Below, in pieces: positions 22,722 through 32,012 of a stretch of 64,000 nt of DNA. Position numbers and translations under genes: made by a program. The notes under the pieces were generated by a model that did not search any database, was not told the origin of the DNA, and worked only from the letters and a program-made list of their open reading frames with translations. The DNA is from JAISGQ01 sp045604965 (GTDB taxonomy: Bacteria; Bacillota; Clostridia; Oscillospirales; Acutalibacteraceae). Location: NCBI GenBank assembly GCA_045604965.1, contig JAZUPB010000014.1:62001-126000 (forward strand). The letters are read 5' to 3'. Within the stretch, counting starts at the first letter, position 1; every line of letters begins with the position of its first letter.

Positions 22722-24584
22722 TTGAAAATATTCGATTCCAGAAACACCGCATACAGAAATCCTGTGGGAGCAGTAGCGGAAGATACAAGGGTGCATTTCA
22801 AGGTGTGCCTGCCAAGATACATTTCCGCTTCCCGTGTTGATGTGCTTTTCAGAAACGAGCACACAGGCGAGACTGAAACAGGCAATATGTTCTGGTGCGG
22901 TATGGAGGGACGCGATTTTGAATGGTGGGAAGTTGACTTCACACCCAAGAGCGCAGGCTTATGGCACTATCATTTTGAAATGGAGTGTGTGGCAAGTGCC
23001 AAGAAGATAGGCCGCGATTTCGGCAGTGTGGGTGTTCTCACCGCAAACCCCAATCCCTGGCAGCTTACTGTTTACGAGAAGGATTTCAAAACCCCCGACT
23101 GGCTTGCAGGCGGCATAATATACCAGATTTTCCCCGACCGCTTTGCGAAATCGGGAAAAACGGAAAACATCTACCCCGACCGTGTTATGCACAAAAACTG
23201 GGACGAAGAGATAATCTGGTGGCCCGATGAGCACGGAAAGGTACTCAATAACGACTATTTCGGCGGAGATCTGCAGGGCATAATCGAACATCTTGACAGA
23301 CTTTCAGAGCTCGGCGTCACCTGTCTTTATCTCAACCCCATATTCGAATCTCACGAGAACCACCGCTATTCAACCGCGTTTTACGAGCGGATAGATCCGC
23401 TGCTTGGTACTGCGGAGGATTTTAAAAATCTCTGCGATGAATGTCATAAGCGGGGAATAAAGGTAATACTCGACGGTGTTTTCTCTCATACAGGCTCCGA
23501 CAGCGTTTATTTCAACAAGAAAAAACGCTATAGAGATCCCGGGGCATATAATTCCAAGGAGTCGCCCTATTATGACTGGTTCGCATTTTCCGAATGGCCG
23601 AACAAATACCGAGGCTGGTGGAATTTTGACACACTGCCCGAGGTGGAGGAGAATACACAGTCCTATATTGACTATATCTGCGGCGAAAACGGAATACTCC
23701 GCCGCTGGATAAGACTGGGAGCGGACGGCTGGCGTCTTGACGTTGCCGATGAGCTGCCCGATAAATTCCTTGATGAGCTGAGAAAAGCTGTCAAGGCAGA
23801 AAATCCCGACGCTATCATTATGGGTGAGGTCTGGGAGGACGCATCCAATAAAGTGGCTTACGGCGTGCTCAAGAGATATTTCGGCGGAAGACAGCTCGAC
23901 ACCGTAATGAATTACGTTTTCAAGGATGCTGTGCTCGGACTTGTTACAGGCTGGGACGCAAAGCACGCAATGGAATGTATACTCTGCGTGATGGAAAATT
24001 ATCCGCCTCAGGTAATACCGAATCTTATGAATCTTATCGGTTCTCACGATACTATGCGTGCGCTGACTCTTCTCGGCGGCGAGCCCCTTCACGGACGTGA
24101 CAGAGCGTGGCAGGCGGCAAACAGCCTTCGCGGAGATCAGATCGGCATAGGCAAAAATCTCCTTCGCCTTGCAACAGTGATGCAGTATACCCTCCCCGGC
24201 GTACCCAGCATCTATTACGGAGATGAAGCAGGTATGCAGGGCTACAAGGACCCCTTCTGCCGCAGAACTTATCCTTGGGGAAGGGAAGATGAGGAGCTTC
24301 TTTCCTGGTTTGGAAAGCTCGGAAAGCTTCGTCTTTCCCTTGAATGTCTGAAAAACGGAGCTTTTGAGCCTGTTTATGCGAAAAAATCCACACTTGCCTA
24401 TATACGCCGCGGCAAAAAGGATGCAATATTGGTGGCGGTGAATGCTGCGTGGAACGATGAAGTTATAGAATTGCCGGAGGATTTTATCGAAGCGGAAGCT
24501 TTGCTCGGTGAATACAACGGCGGAGAACACCTCGTTATCCCTGCGACCTCTGCGGTCGTGCTTAAAATAGCCCAGGAAAAATAA
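22722..24584 (+). CDS. GH13 alpha-glycosidase (neopullulanase / cyclomaltodextrinase type)
   Basis: The 620-residue enzyme starts at TTG (22722-22724) with AAAGGGTG upstream. An N-terminal CBM34-like beta domain (about 1-115) precedes the catalytic barrel. The four GH13 signature regions are visible: DGVFSHTG, GWRLDVADE (nucleophile Asp340), IMGEVWED (acid/base Glu369) and NLIGSHDTMR (Asp443). GGIIYQIFPDRFAKSG and NDYFGGDLQGI are typical of the neopullulanase subgroup. It hydrolyses alpha-1,4/1,6 glucans or maltodextrins, in the cytoplasm since no signal peptide is present. The ABC transporter ATPase gene follows 19 bp on. Specificity within the subgroup cannot be fixed. Confidence 0.9.
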   Translation: MKIFDSRNTAYRNPVGAVAEDTRVHFKVCLPRYISASRVDVLFRNEHTGETETGNMFWCGMEGRDFEWWEVDFTPKSAGLWHYHFEMECVASAKKIGRDFGSVGVLTANPNPWQLTVYEKDFKTPDWLAGGIIYQIFPDRFAKSGKTENIYPDRVMHKNWDEEIIWWPDEHGKVLNNDYFGGDLQGIIEHLDRLSELGVTCLYLNPIFESHENHRYSTAFYERIDPLLGTAEDFKNLCDECHKRGIKVILDGVFSHTGSDSVYFNKKKRYRDPGAYNSKESPYYDWFAFSEWPNKYRGWWNFDTLPEVEENTQSYIDYICGENGILRRWIRLGADGWRLDVADELPDKFLDELRKAVKAENPDAIIMGEVWEDASNKVAYGVLKRYFGGRQLDTVMNYVFKDAVLGLVTGWDAKHAMECILCVMENYPPQVIPNLMNLIGSHDTMRALTLLGGEPLHGRDRAWQAANSLRGDQIGIGKNLLRLATVMQYTLPGVPSIYYGDEAGMQGYKDPFCRRTYPWGREDEELLSWFGKLGKLRLSLECLKNGAFEPVYAKKSTLAYIRRGKKDAILVAVNAAWNDEVIELPEDFIEAEALLGEYNGGEHLVIPATSAVVLKIAQEK

Positions 24585-24603
24585 TAAACGGTTGGTGAGA
24601 CAA

Positions 24604-25569
24604 ATGCAGATGCTCACAATTGAAAATCTGACAAAAACCAGAGACCGCACATACCTGCTCAACGATGTTACCCTCGGTGTGCAGGAGGGCGAGATATTGG
24701 GTCTGCTCGGACCCTGCGGAGCGGGAAAATCCACTCTGATAAACATTGCCGCAGGGCTTACTATGCCCGATTCAGGCAATGTTTATATAGGAGGAGTAAA
24801 TCTCCACAGGGACTTTGAGAAATGTATGAGACTGACAGGCGTAGTGCTTGACAGTCCCCGATTCTTCGATAATATGAGCGGCATGAAGAACCTTCGGGTG
24901 CTTGCCGCACAAAGAGGAAAGATATCCAAAGACAGGCTAATTGATATTGTGGATATGCTCGGTCTCGGAGAGATCGCAGACAGAAAGGTCGGAACCTATT
25001 CAAAGGGAGAGACAAAGAGGCTTGCGATAGCTGCCGCCATAATGCATATGCCCCGTCTTCTGCTTCTCGATGAAGCTATAGACGGACTTGACCCCGTTGA
25101 ATTTCTCAATGTCAGAAAAATGCTTTTCTCCATAACGCGTGAGCTCGGCACAGCGGTGGTTATGACCAGCCACCAGATGCGAGAGCTTGAAAAAACCTGT
25201 AAGAGAGTTGCAGTGCTTGAGGCAGGTGTGCTCATAGGTGTGTCAACGGTAGAGCGTCTGAGAAAGTTCGGCACGGGCAAGGTTTGCCAGCGAATGTTGG
25301 TGGACAGACCTGCCGATGCCGCAAGGCATATATTTGAGGCAATGGAAGTTCGGTGCGAGGTTCGCAACGGATATGTTGTATTTGACTGCGATCAGGCACT
25401 TGTGCCGAAGATAACAGCTATGCTTTTTTCCGCAGGCTATATGGTTTATGAGGCTCGTCCTCACGAAATATCTCTTGAAGAAGCCTATTACAGACTGCTC
25501 AGAGAGCGTCCCTCCATTGCCGATGAGAGCGAATTCAGAGAATACGGATATACAGGAGGGGATTATTGA
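24604..25569 (+). CDS. ABC transporter ATP-binding protein (ABC-2 exporter type)
   Basis: The 321-residue ATPase shows Walker A GPCGAGKST, Walker B LLLLDEAIDGLDP, a D-loop and the switch histidine in TSHQMRE. The ABC signature is degenerate: YSKGETKRL in place of the usual YSGGQ. A C-terminal extension of about 90 residues (ILVDRPADAARHIFEAMEV region to GYTGGDY) is typical of drug/lipid exporters of the CcmA/NatA type. ATG 24604 or 24610 may be used; GGTGAG lies just upstream. Its stop overlaps the permease start, so the two form an exporter. The substrate is unknown. Confidence 0.88.
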   Translation: MQMLTIENLTKTRDRTYLLNDVTLGVQEGEILGLLGPCGAGKSTLINIAAGLTMPDSGNVYIGGVNLHRDFEKCMRLTGVVLDSPRFFDNMSGMKNLRVLAAQRGKISKDRLIDIVDMLGLGEIADRKVGTYSKGETKRLAIAAAIMHMPRLLLLDEAIDGLDPVEFLNVRKMLFSITRELGTAVVMTSHQMRELEKTCKRVAVLEAGVLIGVSTVERLRKFGTGKVCQRMLVDRPADAARHIFEAMEVRCEVRNGYVVFDCDQALVPKITAMLFSAGYMVYEARPHEISLEEAYYRLLRERPSIADESEFREYGYTGGDY

Positions 25570-26750
25570 TGGGCAAGCTGCTTAGATCCTTAAAAGGCGA
25601 AAATGTCCGTCTGTATTCAAATTCAGGTCCGCTTCTGGCATTGATAGCCGTATTTCTGATATCGGTATGCGTTGCCTGGGTTATCGGAGCAAACAGCGGA
25701 AAGGACAGTCTTCTGCCTTCTGCCATAGCCGATGAAGTAAACGAGCTTCCTGTGTCTGTGCCCAAAGAACAGACAATTGAAACGGAAGAGACTATACAGC
25801 AAGTTATAACGGATGAATATATTTCGGATAGTAGTATGATATCGGGATCGGATGTATCAGAATCCGATAAGGAAACAACAAAGATCGTGGTTGAAACACG
25901 TCCTTTCGACAGTTGGAATGAGGCGTACAGAGCAAGATATGAAGAACTGACCGATCTTAATGAGGAATACACACGAATGGCGGAAAACCATTCAGGCAGG
26001 GAAAAGGGCTACTACATTGCAAAGCAGCAGGAGGTAGTTCGTGAAGCGTATATAATCAACGCCTGCCTGAAGACGGGAAAGGAAATGGGATATTCCGCAG
26101 CTTGGAACGTAGTATATCTCACCCTCTGGCTGATGCTTCTGCCAATAGGAATATTCGCAGCGGCGGCAATAGCGTCGAAAACCGCAGGAGAATATAAATC
26201 GGGAGTTATCTACACCCTTTACACACTTCCTGTGACCCGTATGAAGCAATATTTTGCAAAACTTATGTCCGTTTCGCTGTTTGCGGTGCTTATGTGTGCC
26301 GTTGCGTGGACAGGCTCCGTGTTTGGTGCTATGATGGGATGCGGAGGGCTTGCATACGTGGGCGAATATATAAGAGTTCTGGGCGAAAGTGCTAAATTCG
26401 AAAGTTTCTTTGCCTTTTCTCTGGAACTGCTTGTTTGCACCTTTATAACATCACTTATTTTAGTGGCGTTCAGTGCCGCAGTATCCACACTGACACGCAG
26501 CCAGAGCACAGCTGTCGCACTTACGGCAGTTCTGTGCATTGCCGCTATGGTTTTCGGAAAGACAGCAGGAGGCTCAGGCAATATTTTGGTTGGATTGTCT
26601 GTGGTATCCGTGTTGGATGTATCCGCACCTCTGCGAGGTGTTCCGAATTTTGCGTCTGCAGGCTATGGAGTTTCCTGGCTCGCGGCGGCAGTATACTGGC
26701 TTGTATTTATAATATGCGGCTATTTAGGAATGAGGCGTGATGTGCGCTGA
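25569..26750 (+). CDS. ABC-2 type exporter permease
   Basis: The 393-residue membrane protein starts at ATG 25569, overlapping the ATPase TGA by one base. It has one N-terminal helix (about 22-42), a large acidic extracytoplasmic domain (about 43-180), then at least five helices starting NVVYLTLWLMLLPIGIFAAAAIAS and ending AAVYWLVFIICGYLGM. The segment AGEYKSGVIYTLYTLPVTRMKQYFAKL is the coupling-helix region characteristic of ABC-2 permeases. With the preceding ATPase it should form an export pump, perhaps homodimeric. A lipoprotein gene follows at once. Confidence 0.85.
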   Translation: MGKLLRSLKGENVRLYSNSGPLLALIAVFLISVCVAWVIGANSGKDSLLPSAIADEVNELPVSVPKEQTIETEETIQQVITDEYISDSSMISGSDVSESDKETTKIVVETRPFDSWNEAYRARYEELTDLNEEYTRMAENHSGREKGYYIAKQQEVVREAYIINACLKTGKEMGYSAAWNVVYLTLWLMLLPIGIFAAAAIASKTAGEYKSGVIYTLYTLPVTRMKQYFAKLMSVSLFAVLMCAVAWTGSVFGAMMGCGGLAYVGEYIRVLGESAKFESFFAFSLELLVCTFITSLILVAFSAAVSTLTRSQSTAVALTAVLCIAAMVFGKTAGGSGNILVGLSVVSVLDVSAPLRGVPNFASAGYGVSWLAAAVYWLVFIICGYLGMRRDVR

Positions 26751-26778
26751 TGATTCACATCAGAAAGGAATACCGAAG

Positions 26779-27714
26779 ATGAAACGCATATTGGCGGTTT
26801 TGACAGTGCTGATTATTCTTTCATCACTGTGCGGCTGCAGCTGCGACAACAGCGACTATTATTCAACACCGAATGTAGATCCCAAACCATCTGTAGTTGT
26901 ACAGAGCGGGGCGAAAGATGAGATATCCGCACCGGTGATGGGAAAAGGTGAATACACGATGCTGTGTACATTCAGACAGACGGCACTGTACTATGATGCC
27001 GAATACGGAATGGAAACAGACTGGGATATGAAGAGCTGGTATGATTTTACGGCAAAGGAAACCGAAAAGGGTCTGAAGCTGAAATTCACCATAGCACGAA
27101 AGAGCTATGTGTACAGCAGCAATGATGACAGCACGGTAGTGTTTGACACTGCCGATGAGAGCACCAGAAGCTTGGACACCGAGATATATTTTGATATGAT
27201 CGGTCACGGCTTTACGGTGGATCTTGATAAAAACTATAAAGTAGTTTCCGTCGGAGGAACAAAGGAGCTTTATTCCAAGGTGGATGGCGCATCCGAGCTG
27301 ATGGGGGAATCAGAGATACGTGCTATCGCTGAGGAACTTCTGCTGACCCTGCCTGAAACTGTGACAAAGAATACGGTCATAACCCATTCCCAGACCGTAG
27401 ATTCCCAGACAAAAATGGAGATGAAATACAGCGTATCGAAGATATCAGATTCGATGATAAGCTTTGATATGAAGCCTGTAAGTGAATACGGACTTCCCGA
27501 AGGGGAATACGGAGATGGGTATTCCATTGAATATAAAGGCGCGGCAGATTATAAGGGCTCGCTGAGCATAATGAATACTGACCGTTTCCTGCAGAGTTCC
27601 ACAAACAGTATAACCTATTACAGTGAAATGAAGCTGTCAGACGGCACAGGTGTCGTTCAGAAGCTTGACGGTATTACAACAGTAACAGACAGCTGTCAGA
27701 TAACGGCAAAATAG
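26779..27714 (+). CDS. Lipoprotein of unknown function
   Basis: The 311-residue product starts at ATG 26779 (AAAGGAA upstream); an in-frame ATG 14 codons earlier lies inside the permease gene. The signal KRILAVLTVLIILSSLCGCSC ends in a lipobox. The mature part is beta-rich with repeated Thr/Ser (LKLKFTIARKSYVYSS, VITHSQTVDSQTKMEMKYSVSK, DSCQITAK) and recalls the DUF6263-type or LolA-like lipoproteins, but I assign no family. It sits between the exporter genes and trkH, 28 bp after the permease, so it may serve the exporter. Confidence 0.75.
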   Translation: MKRILAVLTVLIILSSLCGCSCDNSDYYSTPNVDPKPSVVVQSGAKDEISAPVMGKGEYTMLCTFRQTALYYDAEYGMETDWDMKSWYDFTAKETEKGLKLKFTIARKSYVYSSNDDSTVVFDTADESTRSLDTEIYFDMIGHGFTVDLDKNYKVVSVGGTKELYSKVDGASELMGESEIRAIAEELLLTLPETVTKNTVITHSQTVDSQTKMEMKYSVSKISDSMISFDMKPVSEYGLPEGEYGDGYSIEYKGAADYKGSLSIMNTDRFLQSSTNSITYYSEMKLSDGTGVVQKLDGITTVTDSCQITAK

Positions 27715-27758
27715 AGGACTGAAAAAATAAACACACCTACAAAAAGAAGGTGATCTAT

Positions 27759-29219
27759 ATGGAAAACGAAAAGGTATCCGCAGAGGGCAAGCCGAAGTTT
27801 TCCGTCAGATTCAAAAAGAATATGCACGTTATGCATCAGCGGCTGAAGCGTGCAAAAAGGTTCATAAGCAGAAAGCTTGAAAAAATACCTGCCCACAAGC
27901 TCATTCCTATGAGTTTTGCAGTAATAATACTTGTAGGCACATTGCTTCTGCTTCTGCCATTTTCGGTAAAGAAGGGAGAAGAGCCCACAGGAGTGATACA
28001 GGCGCTGTTTGTTGCAACCAGTGCCACCTGCGTAACAGGACTTACGCCCTTTGATACCGCAACCCACTGGTCTCTTTTCGGACAGACGGTAATAATCCTG
28101 CTGATACAGACAGGCGGTCTCGGCGCGATGACAATTGTAACATCGCTTGCGCTGTCACTTCGCCAGCGACTGGGGCTGCGCAGTTTGAGAATAGCCCAGG
28201 AATCTACAGGATATCTTGATATGGGCGGCACGCGCGGAGTTCTGAAGGTGGCGGCAGGGGTGACGCTTATATGTGAAGGCGCAGGAGCACTTCTGCTGTC
28301 CTTTGAGTTTATTCCCAGGTTTGGATTCTTGAAAGGCGTCTGGAGCTCCGTCTTTACGGCGATTTCCGCATACTGCAATGCAGGCTTTGATGTGCTTGGC
28401 AGGGGAGACAGTGTGGTAAGTCTCAATTCTGAGCCTTATGTACTTATGGTGCTGTCAAGCATCATTATTCTCGGCGGACTGGGCTTTGCCGTATTCTATG
28501 ACATAATAAACGTTATAAAAGAGGGCGGAAAAGTACGCAATCTTATGATGCATACCAAAATAGTATGCGTTGCATCTGCGGTGCTGCTGATTATAGGCAC
28601 CCTGTTTTTCCTCGTAAGCGAATGGAACGGCGTGCTTCAGGGTATGAGCTTCGGAGACAAGCTGTGGAATGCTTTCTTCCAGTCGGTATGTGCTCGCTCA
28701 GCCGGCTTTGCATCAGTAGATCTTGGTGCTGCCAGCGGCTTTACAAAGCTGTTTTTCTGTGTGCTTATGTTTATCGGAGCTTCACCGGGCTCTACCGGCG
28801 GCGGTGTAAAGACCACAACTATGGTGGTGCTGATCACAACGGTGGTATGCACTCTGAAGGGATATGACCATCCTGTAATAGGCAAAAGAAGGATAACAAG
28901 AGAAACCGTGTACAAAGCCCTTGCTATATGTGCTACGGCAATATCCGGAATAATCGTTGCGACGGTAGTCATTCTCGGACAGCTTGGCGGAGAGGTCAAA
29001 TCCATTGATGCTCTTTACGAAGCGGTCAGCGCATTCGGAACCGTCGGAGTTACGGCAGGCATAACAGATGATCTGCCGCGGATTTCTATGATGGTTCTCT
29101 GTTTGCTGATGTTCCTGGGGAGAGTGGGACCGATATCGCTTTCACTTTCCATAAGCAGCAGAAGCAGCAAGCGTCCGAAAAACACTATTTATCCCGATGC
29201 GACTATAATTTCGGGCTGA
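27759..29219 (+). CDS. ktrB: TrkH/KtrB family potassium uptake channel subunit
   Basis: The 486-residue membrane protein has the four-repeat MPM architecture of Trk/Ktr channels. The four pore loops with selectivity-filter glycines are visible: TSATCVTGL, SAYCNAGF, SVCARSAGF and SAFGTVGVTAG. GASPGSTGGGVKTTT is the family signature between repeats 3 and 4. The protein drives Na- or H-coupled K uptake across the cell membrane and normally needs a cytoplasmic RCK subunit (KtrA/TrkA), which is not in the window. AAGGTGAT precedes the ATG at 27759. The basic N-terminus (HQRLKRAKRFISRKLEKI) is cytoplasmic. Confidence 0.92.
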   Translation: MENEKVSAEGKPKFSVRFKKNMHVMHQRLKRAKRFISRKLEKIPAHKLIPMSFAVIILVGTLLLLLPFSVKKGEEPTGVIQALFVATSATCVTGLTPFDTATHWSLFGQTVIILLIQTGGLGAMTIVTSLALSLRQRLGLRSLRIAQESTGYLDMGGTRGVLKVAAGVTLICEGAGALLLSFEFIPRFGFLKGVWSSVFTAISAYCNAGFDVLGRGDSVVSLNSEPYVLMVLSSIIILGGLGFAVFYDIINVIKEGGKVRNLMMHTKIVCVASAVLLIIGTLFFLVSEWNGVLQGMSFGDKLWNAFFQSVCARSAGFASVDLGAASGFTKLFFCVLMFIGASPGSTGGGVKTTTMVVLITTVVCTLKGYDHPVIGKRRITRETVYKALAICATAISGIIVATVVILGQLGGEVKSIDALYEAVSAFGTVGVTAGITDDLPRISMMVLCLLMFLGRVGPISLSLSISSRSSKRPKNTIYPDATIISG

Positions 29220-29326
29220 TATCTGTTCCTTGAAATGCGGATATGAATGTGATAAAATCATTTGTATTGTTATGCATTTTTAATAATATTGTTACATTCT
29301 GTTTAACGATTGTAAACGGATTGTTA

Positions 29327-29355
29327 TTGATTATCGATAAATAAAATGGTATGCT
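29327..29355 (+). promoter_or_regulatory. SigA promoter upstream of the 271-aa gene
   Basis: TTGATT (29327-29332) and TATGCT (29350-29355) are 17 bp apart in an AT-rich 180-bp gap. Confidence 0.5.
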
Positions 29356-29397
29356 GAACATACAGCATCACCGCAAATATACGGAGGAATACACAAA

Positions 29398-30213
29398 ATG
29401 GCGAATTTATTTGAAACCTGTATCAACAAAATGGAACCCGAGCTGATCTCCAAGGGCTACACAAAGGGCGAGAGCCAGTATGGCGGAAACGAGCCCTACG
29501 TGCTGTTCAACAGCGAGGCAGACACACTGCTCATCAAGTACTCAAAGAAGGATAAGCGCTTCTACCTTTGCAAGGGTGAGGCTGAAGCAAAGGCTGACGA
29601 CTGCGGACACGTTCAGACCTACTTCTTTGACGAAGAAGACGGTGACGGCGAGCGCGAGGCACTGAGCGTTGCGCTTGACTTTCTTGATACACTTTCCGCT
29701 CCGGTAAAGGTCTCAAAGGACCGTATAGCGGCTGTTGCAAAGCAGGCAAAGAAGGAAGAATCCGGGGACAGTATGGATGTCAACTTCTTTGTCAACCGAA
29801 TCCCCACCTCATTCCCCGAGTGCAGAGCTCCCCTTATTTCCCACAAGAACTATTACGGAGAGATTCTGCCCCTCAAATTCTGTGAAGAGACTGTATGCGC
29901 AGCACTTGCAAATAATCTTAAAAAAGGCAACAAGGCACGCCTTGATCCCTTCTTCGAACTGCTCTCCAATGCCTACGAAAAGGGCGATATGGATACAAAG
30001 AGCATAATTGTCCAGGTTATCCTCAATTCCATAATGGATGAAGAGGGACGTGCATATGCAGAGGGCAAGCTCAGCGCACAGCTTCGCAAGGCCTGGATAG
30101 CAGGACGCAAGTATATAGGCAAGGAAGTAAAGCCCGAGCCTGTATCCACTGCAAGAAAGCTCGCTGAGGCACAGGCTACCGCAGAAAGACTTCAGGCTAC
30201 CCGCCGCAAATAA
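29398..30213 (+). CDS. Conserved-looking cytoplasmic protein of unknown function
   Basis: The 271-residue soluble protein has no signal or membrane segment. The N-terminal half (MANLFETCINKMEPELISKGYT ... YSKKDKRFYLCKGEAEAKADD) looks alpha/beta and acidic; the C-terminal half is helical and ends in an alanine-rich, basic helix (ARKLAEAQATAERLQATRRK). ACGGAGG precedes the ATG. Codon use is biased, so it is probably well expressed. It is followed 57 bp on by the DUF4173 membrane protein and may share its transcript. I do not recognise the family. Confidence 0.75.
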   Translation: MANLFETCINKMEPELISKGYTKGESQYGGNEPYVLFNSEADTLLIKYSKKDKRFYLCKGEAEAKADDCGHVQTYFFDEEDGDGEREALSVALDFLDTLSAPVKVSKDRIAAVAKQAKKEESGDSMDVNFFVNRIPTSFPECRAPLISHKNYYGEILPLKFCEETVCAALANNLKKGNKARLDPFFELLSNAYEKGDMDTKSIIVQVILNSIMDEEGRAYAEGKLSAQLRKAWIAGRKYIGKEVKPEPVSTARKLAEAQATAERLQATRRK

Positions 30214-30270
30214 GAGAAAAGGGATTTCGGAACACTTAAATTTTTCTGAAAAGAGAAAGGGTGCGATGTA

Positions 30271-32007
30271 ATGAATAACAATCCCCAGAACATTCAGAGC
30301 AATGTTCCAGTAAACACAAATGCTCCGCAGATTGTACCTGTACAGGTACAGCAGCCTGTCGTTTATACGGCACAGCCTCAAGTAGTGTACGCTCCCCAGC
30401 CGGTAGTGCACAGCGCACAGCCTGTAAAGAAGCAGCCCAGCAAGAGGACGAAAAAACTTCTTGAAAACACCTCGAGCGTAAGCTCCTGGATGCTTTTCAT
30501 TCTTTCGCTTATCTACGGAACCCTGTTTACCAACATTCTGTTTTCAAACGGTGCAAGCGGACTTGGACTTACTCTTCTTGTAATTATCTACTACTGCTTC
30601 TTCACACCGTTTATCGTAACAGGCGGCGGCAAGAGCCGCAAAACCGCGTGGCTCCTTCTTGCACCGGTTCTTGTTCTGGCAGTCTCAGCCACACTGTTCG
30701 CATCCACCGCAGGCAGAGCGGTAGCGATTCTCCTTATGCTCGTTCTTATGCCGATGCAGCTTATGCTTATGGGCGGCTGTTCGCAGAACAGAGTAGTTTC
30801 ATTCAGAGGATTTACAGATATTTTCAGAGTGTTCTTCGGATATACCTTTGCTAATATCGGAGCATCCTTCCGTTCTCTCGGAAAGAACGACGGAAGCAAA
30901 AAGGGAAATGGACTTAAGGTTTTCCTCGGTCTTGTTATCTCGATTCCTGTTCTTATCGTGCTTATTTCAATTTTCGCATCTGCTGATGCGGCTTTTGCAC
31001 ACTTTGTAGATACGATTGTAGATTTTATAAATCTCGATCTTTCTGAGCTGGTTGCGGATATACTGATCGGAGCTATTCTTGCAGTGTTTATTTTCTCCAA
31101 CGTGCTTACCCTTCGTTCAGGCTATTCCACCAACAAGAAGGAAGGCAAAAAGATACAGATATTTGATTCTGTAATCACCGCTACAGTTCTTTTTGCGGCA
31201 GCAGTTGTTTACCTGATCTTTGTGTTTATCCAGATCGAGTACCTCTTTGTTGGCGCGAAACTCCCTGCAGACCTCACTTATGCAGAATATGTGCATAAGG
31301 GTGTTTTCGAACTGAGCCTTGCAATTTTCCTCACATTTGTGGTTTGCGCCGCTATTCGCACCTGGGCAAAGAGAAACGAAAACGGGAAAGTAGGCATAAT
31401 TCTCAGAGCGGCTCTCAGCGTCATAACTCTTGCCACATTTGTTATCTGCATATCTGCGTTTTACCGTATTTTCCTCTATATCGACGCATACGGCCTGACC
31501 GTAAGCAGAGTTGCGGCGGTTATGTTCATACTCGGTATGACTCTTGCATTGCTGGCTCTTGTTGCCGGATTCTGGATCGATAAGCTCCGCATTGCACCTG
31601 TTGTAGCAGCTATAGTCATTTTCTGTATCTGCGCTTTCAATATAATGAATGTTGACAGAGTAGTTGCAAAGGTCAATGTTGACAGACATATACAGAGCGG
31701 AAAGAACATTGATATTGAATATATCGCAGAAGAGCTCTCCTGCGGAACAATGCCTGAAATAGAGCGTCTGTACAATAACGCACAGGACGAGCAGACAAAG
31801 AATCTTGCAGAAGCACTGATAGCTATGTACTATTACGACGGCTCTCTCAATACCTGGGACGGAAAAGTGGCCATAAAGGATGTAGATTTTGCTGACTGGA
31901 CATTTGACCACCAGAACGGCCTTGCAATCTATAAGGCTGCAGGCAGCCCCGACAGAGAGACCATAGAATATCTCGAGGACTTCTGCAACCGCTATTATTA
32001 CTGGTAA
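30271..32007 (+). CDS. DUF4173 (DUF4153-like) polytopic membrane protein
   Basis: The 578-residue protein opens with a Gln/Pro/Val-rich disordered segment (about 1-55) and then about eleven membrane helices. The stretch FVFIQIEYLFVGAK ... LTYAEYVHKGVFEL is the signature I associate with DUF4173 proteins of Firmicutes. A soluble C-terminal tail of about 110 residues (after VDRVVAKVNVDRHI) is probably cytoplasmic or extracellular. No function is established for the family. It is followed 5 bp on by the TM2 protein gene, so the two are cotranscribed. Confidence 0.78.
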   Translation: MNNNPQNIQSNVPVNTNAPQIVPVQVQQPVVYTAQPQVVYAPQPVVHSAQPVKKQPSKRTKKLLENTSSVSSWMLFILSLIYGTLFTNILFSNGASGLGLTLLVIIYYCFFTPFIVTGGGKSRKTAWLLLAPVLVLAVSATLFASTAGRAVAILLMLVLMPMQLMLMGGCSQNRVVSFRGFTDIFRVFFGYTFANIGASFRSLGKNDGSKKGNGLKVFLGLVISIPVLIVLISIFASADAAFAHFVDTIVDFINLDLSELVADILIGAILAVFIFSNVLTLRSGYSTNKKEGKKIQIFDSVITATVLFAAAVVYLIFVFIQIEYLFVGAKLPADLTYAEYVHKGVFELSLAIFLTFVVCAAIRTWAKRNENGKVGIILRAALSVITLATFVICISAFYRIFLYIDAYGLTVSRVAAVMFILGMTLALLALVAGFWIDKLRIAPVVAAIVIFCICAFNIMNVDRVVAKVNVDRHIQSGKNIDIEYIAEELSCGTMPEIERLYNNAQDEQTKNLAEALIAMYYYDGSLNTWDGKVAIKDVDFADWTFDHQNGLAIYKAAGSPDRETIEYLEDFCNRYYYW

Positions 32008-32012
32008 TAAAA

